A stretch of DNA of 64,000 bases from Nucisporomicrobium flavum (lineage in GTDB: Bacteria; Actinomycetota; Actinomycetes; Mycobacteriales; Micromonosporaceae), in NCBI RefSeq assembly GCF_016464385.1, contig NZ_JADMLH010000020.1:62001-126000 (forward strand), given 5' to 3'. Under the pieces are notes generated by a model. It was not told the DNA's origin. It saw nothing but the letters and a program-made list of their open reading frames with translations, and did no database searches. The translations under genes and the position numbers were made by a program. Positions 57,901 to 64,000 of this stretch are shown in pieces. Position 1 is the first letter of the stretch; each line of letters starts with the position of its first letter.

Positions 57901-58584
57901 TCACTGCGCCGGATCTCCCGAGCGGCTCGCGTAGACGTCGACGGTCTCCTGCCCCGTCAGCTCCTGGATGCGGCTCATGATGTCGTCGGTGATCTCCCGC
58001 AGCTGCTTGGCGTTGTGGCCGACCTTCTCCGCGCCGTCATAGACGATCGGCTTGCCGATCCGCACGGTCACGGTGTGGCCGGGACGCGGGAAGGGTGCGC
58101 CGATGGGCTGGGCCTTGTCGGTGCCCAGGACGCCGACCGGCACGACCGGCGCACCGGTCATCAGCGCCAGCCGGGTCACGCCGGTCTTCCCGCGGTAGAG
58201 CCGGCCGTCCGGCGACCGGGTGCCCTCCGGGAAGATGCCGAACACCTTGCCGCTCATGATGACCTGACGGGCCTGCTCGAGGCCGGCCAGGGCGGCCCGG
58301 CCGCCGCTGCGCTCGATGGGGATCTGGCCCACCGAGCGCATGAAGGCCCCGCGGAACCGGCCCTTGAGCCCGCCCTGCTGGAAGTAGTCGGACTTGGCCA
58401 TGAAGTACACCAGGCGGGGGCAGGCCACCGGCAGGAACAGGTGGTCGGCGACCGACAGGTGGTTGGAGGCCAGGATGACCGGTCCGTGGTCAGGAACGTT
58501 CTCCCGGCCGCTGACCTGCAGCTTCCACATGGCGTGCAACGTCGGAACGGCGAGGGCGCGCAGGCCCGTGTAGATGAGAGACAA
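57901..58584 (-). CDS. plsC: 1-acyl-sn-glycerol-3-phosphate acyltransferase (PlsC family)
   Basis: 227 aa. TTG 58584 with GGAAAG upstream; no ATG fits. The acyltransferase motifs are intact: His42-x4-Asp47 (Asn-His-Leu-Ser-Val-Ala-Asp) and Phe118-Pro-Glu-Gly-Thr-Arg. An N-terminal hydrophobic stretch binds the membrane. It transfers an acyl group to the sn-2 position of lysophosphatidate or a related alcohol. Presence next to phosphonate genes suggests a lipid-like product, but a housekeeping role is possible. Convergent with the SARP gene. Confidence 0.92.
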   Translation of the reverse strand: MSLIYTGLRALAVPTLHAMWKLQVSGRENVPDHGPVILASNHLSVADHLFLPVACPRLVYFMAKSDYFQQGGLKGRFRGAFMRSVGQIPIERSGGRAALAGLEQARQVIMSGKVFGIFPEGTRSPDGRLYRGKTGVTRLALMTGAPVVPVGVLGTDKAQPIGAPFPRPGHTVTVRIGKPIVYDGAEKVGHNAKQLREITDDIMSRIQELTGQETVDVYASRSGDPAQ

Positions 58585-58678
58585 CGGTGCTTTCCGATCC
58601 GATCCATTGCGGACGCGCGAACATGACCGCCTGACATCATAAGGAATGGGCGCCCCGATGCGCCTCCCCGGCTTCAGG

Positions 58679-59416
58679 TCAGTAGACCAGACCGCCGTCC
58701 GCGCGGATGATCACGGCGTTGATGTAGTCGGCGTCCGCGGAGGCCAGGAACGCCGCCGTGCCCGCGATCTGCTCACCGGAGCCGATGCCGAGCATCGACC
58801 GCCCGGCCTTCTCCTCGATGATCTTCTCGTCCAGCTTCTCGCCGAGACCCGTGTCCAGCAGGCCGGGCGCCAGCACCACCGTACGGATGCCGTACGACCG
58901 GTACTCCTGCGCGACGGTCGCCGACAGCCCGTGCAGGCCGGCCTTGCTCGCCGCGTACGCCGCCTGTCCCGCGTTGCCCAGGATGGCGGCGCCGGAGGAG
59001 ATGTAGACGATGCGGCCGTAGCGCTGCCGGAGCATGGCCTTGACGGCGTGCTTCGACAGCAGGAACGCGCTCCGCAGATTCACCCGATGGACTTCGTCCC
59101 AGTCCTCCACGGGCATCCGGACGAGCAGCTGGTCGCGCGCGATGCCGGCGTTGTGGATCACCGCGTCCAGGCGGCCCAGGCGGCGGGCCGCCGACACGAG
59201 CTCGATGACGGCCTCCTCCTCGGCGATGTCGCCCTGGACGAGCACCAGGTCCGGGAACTTCTCCCGGAGCTGCTCCAGGTCGGCCGACGGGCTGCGGTGA
59301 TTGGCCACCACCCGGGCGCCGCGTTCCAGCAGCGTACGGGCGATCTGCAGCCCCAGGCCGCGCCCCGCGCCGGTCAGCGCGACGATACGACCCTCGAGGG
59401 CCTCGGTGCCGGTCAT
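58679..59416 (-). CDS. SDR-family ketoreductase (FabG-like)
   Basis: 245 aa. ATG 59416 overlaps the upstream stop. Cofactor motif Thr-Gly-Ala-Gly-Arg-Gly-Leu-Gly (15-22), His-Asn-Ala-Gly (88-91), catalytic Ser140/141, Tyr154 and Lys158 (Tyr-Ala-Ala-Ser-Lys). The Arg in the Gly-rich loop and Asn39-His40-Arg41 point to NADP(H). Closest to 3-oxoacyl-ACP reductases. It may reduce a keto-acyl chain or a phosphonate aldehyde. Last gene of the phosphonate operon before a 94-bp gap. Confidence 0.93.
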   Translation of the reverse strand: MTGTEALEGRIVALTGAGRGLGLQIARTLLERGARVVANHRSPSADLEQLREKFPDLVLVQGDIAEEEAVIELVSAARRLGRLDAVIHNAGIARDQLLVRMPVEDWDEVHRVNLRSAFLLSKHAVKAMLRQRYGRIVYISSGAAILGNAGQAAYAASKAGLHGLSATVAQEYRSYGIRTVVLAPGLLDTGLGEKLDEKIIEEKAGRSMLGIGSGEQIAGTAAFLASADADYINAVIIRADGGLVY

Positions 59417-59937
59417 GCCATCTGCTCCATCCGCTGGTCGAGCTGTTCCGTCCGTACCGTGTCGCCGAACGCGTGGGCGGCGACTTCCCGCAGGTGGCGG
59501 GGCCACAGGGGTCCTTCGGTGGTGCGCAGCGCGAACCGCAGCGCGCCGGGGTCGTCGTCCAGGAGCAGCGGCGGCAGCAGCAGCCGCGGCCGGCTCTCGG
59601 CGACGCGGGTGGTCGCCGCGAGGAAGTCCAGGCCGCGGCGGCGGTGCGGCGCGGGCAGCCAGTCCAGCAGCGGCACGGTGATGTCGACGGGATCCGGTCC
59701 CGGCGGCATGTCCGCGCACTCCTCCCGGAGCACCGGCACGGAGTCCGGGGCACCGAGCACCACCAGGGTCGGCAACCCGGCGTCGATCCGGCCGTGCACC
59801 CGTACGCGCTGATCCTCGTCCGGCCACAGGCCCGTCATCCGCCAGTGCCCGGCGTCGAGCCGGCGCCACCGGAGGCGCGGCGCCCCCTCGAAGATCACCA
59901 GACAGCCGTCCAGCTCCAGTTCCGTCTCCGTCGTCAT
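59413..59937 (-). CDS. Hypothetical protein in phosphonate operon
   Basis: 174 aa. ATG 59937 and the TGA overlap both neighbours by 4 bp, so it is certainly part of the operon. N-terminal half is beta-rich (Leu-Glu-Leu-Asp-Gly-Cys-Leu-Val-Ile-Phe-Glu-Gly; Arg-Val-Arg-Val-His-Gly-Arg-Ile), followed by Leu-Leu-Asp-Trp-Leu-Pro, a Pro/Leu-rich stretch and a final helix. No membrane helix, no motif I recognise. Being conserved within an AEP operon it may be a carrier or partner of the FAD protein, which is a guess. Confidence 0.7.
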   Translation of the reverse strand: MTTETELELDGCLVIFEGAPRLRWRRLDAGHWRMTGLWPDEDQRVRVHGRIDAGLPTLVVLGAPDSVPVLREECADMPPGPDPVDITVPLLDWLPAPHRRRGLDFLAATTRVAESRPRLLLPPLLLDDDPGALRFALRTTEGPLWPRHLREVAAHAFGDTVRTEQLDQRMEQMA

Positions 59938-62195
59938 CGGGCGAGCCCGCCTTTCGCTTCGGTCGGGGAGGGGGTGGCGCCGGCCGGCGTCGGCCGCTCG
60001 CGGTACGCCGCCCAGAATCGGTCGAGCCAGGCGAGTGTGTCCCGCATGACGTAGTGATCGCGGCCGGGGCGCAGCGCGGACAGCAGGAACGACCGCTGTC
60101 CCTCCGCGGCCGGCCCCAGCACCGTCAGCCGCGGCTCCGGGCACCCGTCCGCCCGGACCGGGTGGCCCTCGCGGGTCAGGTCCAGCCCGCCCGGGGCGTA
60201 CGAGGTGCCGTCGGCGCCCACGTTGCGCCACCGCCGGACCAGCCCTCGGGCAGCCATCCGCCGGAAGAGGGGCGTGCTGTCGAGCTCCGGGTCGAAGGTG
60301 TGGATGCGGGCGTCGACGAGCAGGTCCACGGCACGCCGGGCCCCGGTGGCCGGGCCGATCAGCCGGAAGCGGCCGGCGTCCTCGTCGCACTCGACCCGCG
60401 CGCCGGGGCCGGTGCCGACGTCGACGACGCCCGCGCGGACCAGGGCGGTGATCCGGGCCATCACCTCCGGCGCGGCGCCGTTCGCCAGCCGGTTGTGGTG
60501 GCGCGGGTACGTGCCCAGGAAGGCCCGCTGCGAGGCCGGGGTGAGCCCGCCGTCGTCCACCGCGTACGAGATGATCCCGCGCAGGTCCCGCCACACCCCG
60601 TCGGCGGCCGCCTTGTGCGGGTTGTCGAGGTTGCCCTGGGCGGCCCGGGCCAGGTCGCGGTCCATGAAAGCGAGCACCCGGGAGGCGTACCGGCCGGGGT
60701 CGGTGGCCTCGTCCGCGGGGATCGGCGCGAGCGTTCCGGGCCAGGTGAACCGGTTGCCGCGCGGGGAGGGGCCGAGGCCGGACGGCAGCGGCCAGGTGCG
60801 CCGGGCGGCGACCAGGGCGGCCGGATCGTCCAGCACGTCGGCCAGGTGCCGGGCCGCGGCCTCGCCGTGGACCACGCTTACCCATCGGGCCAGCGCACCG
60901 GTCACCGGCCAGTCGGGGTTCCGGCGGGCCGCCTCGGCGGCGCTGACGTGGCCGGACAGAACCTCGTCCAGGATCCGGCCGATCTCGTCGACGGCATCCT
61001 CGATCGGCCGGGTGAGGTCGCCGCCCGGCTCGCCGCGCAGGAACCGCTCGTAGCCGGGACGGGCCCGGGCGGCGAGGTAACGGCCCACGCGCGCGCCGAA
61101 CAGCGTCGCGGCGAAGAGGTGTGCCATCTCGAGCAGGATCAGCGGCAGCACCTGGGTGTCGAAGTCCAGCTGCCGGCGACCGCCGGGCGACGGGAGACCG
61201 GACGACTCGCGGAGCCGGTCGACGGCCCGCTCGGTCAGGAAGGTGCCGCGGTGTTCCAGCTCGCTGTCGTGCTTGTGGTTGTCCGGCCGGGTGAAGGTGA
61301 ACAGGCCCGCGCCGCTGCACGCCACGATGGCGCCGGGCTCACGGCCGGCGGGACGGTAGACGAGCACACCGTCCGGGCCGGGGACGAACGTGCCGCCGCG
61401 GCCCTCGGTCAGGTGCAGGATCACATCGATCGCCGTCAGGCCCATCCCGAGGCAGCCGACCACAGCGCCGGGTGGGACCGCCGCCGGCGACAGGGTCTCG
61501 TCGAGCGGATACGCGTACGGGACATAGACGGTCCCGTGCCGGCCCGCGAACTCCGTGCGCTGCCGCCCCTCGGGAAGGCGCAACGGGTCGTGCGGCGAGT
61601 GCCCCGTCACCAGCAGCACCTGGTCAGCGGGGTACGGCTCCCCGGAACCGGTGCAGACGAGGAGCTCCGTGCCGTCGTCCCTGATGTCGACGACCTCCTC
61701 GCCGGCCAGCAGCACCTCCACGCCGGGGCGGGCGTTCAGCTCCGCCACGAACCGGGTGAACATGTCGGCGAGGGCGGCGCCGTGCACGTGCCGCTTGGGC
61801 CAGTCCGTGGGGGAGACGTCGAAGTCCGGGTCGCCGGTGCGGGCGTACTCGCCGCGGCACCACTCGTACAGGCTCGGGCGCTGGTCGCGCCGGCGCAGCG
61901 GGCCGGCGCCGCGGACCGTCTCGTCGGCGGCGAAGCTGACCTGCTCGCTGGTGCGGTTGAGGAAGCTCGTCCGGGCCTGGCGGGCACTGTGCACCGCGCC
62001 GGCGCCGAACTCGCCGGTCCGCTCGTAGACGCGGATCTCCAGCCGTTCGCCGGGGCCCAGGCGGTCCACGGTGGCGGCGAGCCGCTCCAGCGCGTACGTC
62101 GCCCGCGGCCCGCCGCCGACGATCGCGAGCCGGTACGGCTCCCGGCCGCCCGCGGCGCCGCCGGGTGGCCGGGGCCGCGCGGTGGTGACCGTCAT
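59934..62195 (-). CDS. Large FAD/NAD(P)-binding protein
   Basis: 753 aa. ATG 62195. N-terminal Rossmann motif Ala-Ile-Val-Gly-Gly-Gly-Pro-Arg-Ala-Thr-Tyr (about 24-34), then a Leu-Asn-Arg-Thr-Ser segment and a second nucleotide motif Val-Val-Gly-Cys-Leu-Gly-Met-Gly-Leu-Thr-Ala (about 247). Related to the FAD-NAD(P)-binding (PF13454-type) proteins such as those in phosphonate and nonribosomal clusters. The C-terminal 300 aa hold an additional helical and Arg/Gly-rich domain and end Pro-Leu-Phe-Arg-Arg-Met and Gly-Arg-Asp-His-Tyr. Probably an N-hydroxylase or oxidase acting on an amine such as aminoethylphosphonate. Confidence 0.75.
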   Translation of the reverse strand: MTVTTARPRPPGGAAGGREPYRLAIVGGGPRATYALERLAATVDRLGPGERLEIRVYERTGEFGAGAVHSARQARTSFLNRTSEQVSFAADETVRGAGPLRRRDQRPSLYEWCRGEYARTGDPDFDVSPTDWPKRHVHGAALADMFTRFVAELNARPGVEVLLAGEEVVDIRDDGTELLVCTGSGEPYPADQVLLVTGHSPHDPLRLPEGRQRTEFAGRHGTVYVPYAYPLDETLSPAAVPPGAVVGCLGMGLTAIDVILHLTEGRGGTFVPGPDGVLVYRPAGREPGAIVACSGAGLFTFTRPDNHKHDSELEHRGTFLTERAVDRLRESSGLPSPGGRRQLDFDTQVLPLILLEMAHLFAATLFGARVGRYLAARARPGYERFLRGEPGGDLTRPIEDAVDEIGRILDEVLSGHVSAAEAARRNPDWPVTGALARWVSVVHGEAAARHLADVLDDPAALVAARRTWPLPSGLGPSPRGNRFTWPGTLAPIPADEATDPGRYASRVLAFMDRDLARAAQGNLDNPHKAAADGVWRDLRGIISYAVDDGGLTPASQRAFLGTYPRHHNRLANGAAPEVMARITALVRAGVVDVGTGPGARVECDEDAGRFRLIGPATGARRAVDLLVDARIHTFDPELDSTPLFRRMAARGLVRRWRNVGADGTSYAPGGLDLTREGHPVRADGCPEPRLTVLGPAAEGQRSFLLSALRPGRDHYVMRDTLAWLDRFWAAYRERPTPAGATPSPTEAKGGLAR

Positions 62196-62199
62196 CGGT

Positions 62200-64000
62200 T
62201 CACCCCGCGTCCGCGGCGAGGGTGGTACGGACCAGCGCCTGCAGGCAGGTGAGGAACTCGTCCACGTCCTGCGCGGTCATCGTGCCCATCGTGGACAGTC
62301 GCAGGTACCCACCGGCGAGAACCTCCTGCGCCGGGTAGATGACGAAGCCCGCGTCGCGCATCGCGGCGTGCACGGTGGCGAACTCGACCCCCGGCGGAAG
62401 CGCCGCCGCGGTGAGGCTGACGGCCCGGTCCTCGGGCCCGAGCAGCAGCCGGAAGCCCAGCCGTTCGAGGCCGCTGCGGAGCTGCTCGGCCAGGCGGGCG
62501 TAGCGGGCGCCGCGCGCCGCCACCCCCTCGGCGAGGGCCAGGTCGAGCGCGACGTCGAAGGCGTAGAAGGCGGGCACCCCCGGGGTGAACGCGGGCGCGC
62601 CGGCGATCTCCTGTGCCAGGTAGTGCCGGTGCAGATCCAGCGAGAAGGTCCGGCGCGGCAGGGCGTCGAGGGTGGCGAAACCGCTGCGGCGCCCGCAGAC
62701 GAACCCCAGGCCGGGCATCCCCTCGAGGCACTTGTTGGCCGAGCCGGCGAGCCAGTCGATGCCCGTCGCGCGCATGTCGAGGTACTCCGCGCCGACGCTG
62801 CTGACCGCGTCCACGATGACCTCGCGGCCGTACCGGTGTGCCTCGGCGGCCACGGCGGCCACGTCGTTGCGCATGCCCGTACTCGTCTCGTGGTGGACGA
62901 CGAGCACGTGGGTGAGCCGCTCGTCCGCCGCGAGGGCCCGCCCGATGTCCGCCTGGTGGATCCGTTCCCCCCAGCCGACGTCGAGGTGCTGGGTGGTCAG
63001 GCCGTGCGCCACCGCGATGTCGTACATCCGCCGGCCGTAGTGGCCGTTGTCGACGGCCAGCACGCCGCCGTCGCGCGGGACGACCGAGCTGATGATCGCC
63101 TCCACCGCGGCCGTGCCGGAGCCGGTCAGGACCACCGAGGCGTGGTCGTCGCCGCCGCCGCAGATCCGGGTGACCTTGTCGCGTACGCGCAGCAGCAGGT
63201 CGGTGAACTCGACCTCGCGGTGGCAGACGTCGGGGCCGGCCAGCGCGGCGCGGACCCGCTCGTCGGCGTTCACCGGACCCGGGTTCATCAGCACCTGCCG
63301 GCGCCGGACCGGGGGAGCGGCGTCCATCGGGTCCGTTCCGGTCCGCCCGGCCGACGCAACCCGTTCGGTAGGCCGGGCGACGGCGGCGCTGAACCGGGCG
63401 GCCGACGCGGGCGGCGCCAGCGCCGGGCGGCCGAGCCCAGGATCCGACCCGGGGATGACGGGTACGCGGACCAGCTGCGGCCCGCCCTCGCGCAGCGCCC
63501 GGCACACGGTCCGGCGGATCGCGGGCTCGTCGGCGGCCACGGCGGTTCCCCGGTAGCCGCATGCCCGCGCCACCCCGGGCAGGTCGATCACCGGGGACAT
63601 CGTCGGCTGGCCGCCGGTGGACTCGTACGCCTCGTTGTCCAGCACGATGTGCAGGAGGTTCTCCGGCGAGTGGCCGCCGATGCCGGCGAGCGCCTCCAGC
63701 CGCATGAGCGCGGCCCCGTCCCCGTCGAGCACGACCACCTGACGCTCGGGGGCGTGCAGGGCGATGCCGAGCGCGACGCTCGACGCGCAGCCCATCGAGC
63801 CCACGACGTAGAGGTTCTCCGGCCGGTCCAGGTCGCGTTCCAGCTCGCGGGCCGTCTTGCCGGTGGTCGCCACGATCAGGGCGTCGTCGTCCAGGGACTG
63901 CACGACGTGACGGATGGCCTCGGCGCGGCGCAGCTTGGCACCCGCGACGGGCGGCGAGGTGACGCTGCGGCCCGGCGCCACCGCGCCCTTGGGCACCACG
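62200..64000 (-). CDS. Phosphonopyruvate decarboxylase (C-terminal half) fused to 2-aminoethylphosphonate aminotransferase, partial
   Basis: At least 599 aa; the 5' end lies beyond the right edge. The first about 190 visible residues are the TPP-binding half of phosphonopyruvate decarboxylase: Val-Val-Pro-Lys-Gly (family Val-Val-Arg-Lys-Gly), Asp-Gly-Asp-Gly and Asp-Asn-Glu-Ala-Tyr-Glu-Ser-Thr-Gly-Gly-Gln. A Pro/Ala linker (about 188-230) joins an AEP-type class V aminotransferase: Met-Asn-Pro-Gly-Pro-Val-Asn, Ser-Gly-Thr-Ala-Ala-Val-Glu, and PLP lysine Lys423 in Ser-Ala-Asn-Lys-Cys-Leu-Glu-Gly. Ppd makes phosphonoacetaldehyde; the aminotransferase makes 2-aminoethylphosphonate. The N-terminal TPP domain and probably pepM are to the right. 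Confidence 0.93.
   Translation of the reverse strand, partial: VVPKGAVAPGRSVTSPPVAGAKLRRAEAIRHVVQSLDDDALIVATTGKTARELERDLDRPENLYVVGSMGCASSVALGIALHAPERQVVVLDGDGAALMRLEALAGIGGHSPENLLHIVLDNEAYESTGGQPTMSPVIDLPGVARACGYRGTAVAADEPAIRRTVCRALREGGPQLVRVPVIPGSDPGLGRPALAPPASAARFSAAVARPTERVASAGRTGTDPMDAAPPVRRRQVLMNPGPVNADERVRAALAGPDVCHREVEFTDLLLRVRDKVTRICGGGDDHASVVLTGSGTAAVEAIISSVVPRDGGVLAVDNGHYGRRMYDIAVAHGLTTQHLDVGWGERIHQADIGRALAADERLTHVLVVHHETSTGMRNDVAAVAAEAHRYGREVIVDAVSSVGAEYLDMRATGIDWLAGSANKCLEGMPGLGFVCGRRSGFATLDALPRRTFSLDLHRHYLAQEIAGAPAFTPGVPAFYAFDVALDLALAEGVAARGARYARLAEQLRSGLERLGFRLLLGPEDRAVSLTAAALPPGVEFATVHAAMRDAGFVIYPAQEVLAGGYLRLSTMGTMTAQDVDEFLTCLQALVRTTLAADAG

Noticed and set aside
60054..62252. 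Open plus-strand frame of 732 codons
   Set aside because: Antisense shadow of the 753-aa FAD protein; low-complexity composition.
1..64000. CRISPR arrays or complete rRNA/tRNA genes
   Set aside because: No regularly spaced repeats and no complete RNA gene were seen in the window.

Overview
The window is high-GC actinomycete chromosome. DUF397, Lsr2, a SARP activator, an F420-type luciferase-like oxidoreductase, MerR/GntR/PucR regulators and a type IV pilus locus of this layout together suggest Micromonosporaceae (Actinoplanes-like). That family placement is inference; nothing in the window proves it.

Region 1 (1 to about 29.74 kb) is accessory. It opens with a tightly overlapping four-gene operon (73-aa peptide, acetyltransferase-like protein, AdoMet-decarboxylase-like protein with all three catalytic residues, DUF397), then a lipoprotein, small secreted proteins and an MFS exporter. 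A convergent pair follows: a 1176-aa membrane TPR protein with a PIN-like nuclease domain, and an 854-aa protein with a zinc ribbon and a PD-(D/E)XK-type motif. Next come hypothetical membrane proteins, an IS5-family transposase remnant, a winged-helix-like protein plus dGTPase, a Phd-like antitoxin, an Lsr2 paralogue, a zinc-ribbon membrane protein and an intact tyrosine integrase. The region ends in a tandem integration site: two perfect 43-bp repeats (22874 and 29696) that look like the 3' end of a tmRNA (or tRNA-Ala) gene, each followed by a terminator, plus a degenerate third site near 26.9 kb. Between the sites lie a truncated integrase and six unfamiliar, visibly AT-richer genes, two of them with HEPN-like features.

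Region 2 (29.9-40.5 kb) looks like ordinary chromosome: NAD-dependent epimerase, cold-shock protein, an SRPBCC-ArsR-SRPBCC operon with operator dyads, a hydrolase-PucR operon divergent from an LLM oxidoreductase, a secreted protein, GntR and MerR regulators, and a beta-propeller protein.

Region 3 (40.5-52.7 kb, minus strand) is a full type IV pilus locus in the order pilB-pilT-pilC-pilA-pilD-pilM-pilN-pilO-small ORF-pilV-like-pilW-like-pilX-like. The last minor pilins carry Ig-like repeats and ricin-B-like repeats, suggesting adhesive tips.

Region 4 (52.95-64.0 kb) looks like a specialised-metabolite cluster. Plus-strand genes encode an acyltransferase, flavin monooxygenase, P450 and SARP regulator. 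The opposing minus-strand genes include a phosphonopyruvate decarboxylase fused to 2-aminoethylphosphonate transaminase (running off the right edge), a large FAD/NAD(P)-binding protein, an unknown 174-aa protein, an SDR ketoreductase and a PlsC-type acyltransferase. This points to aminoethylphosphonate chemistry, possibly a phosphonolipid or acylated phosphonate.
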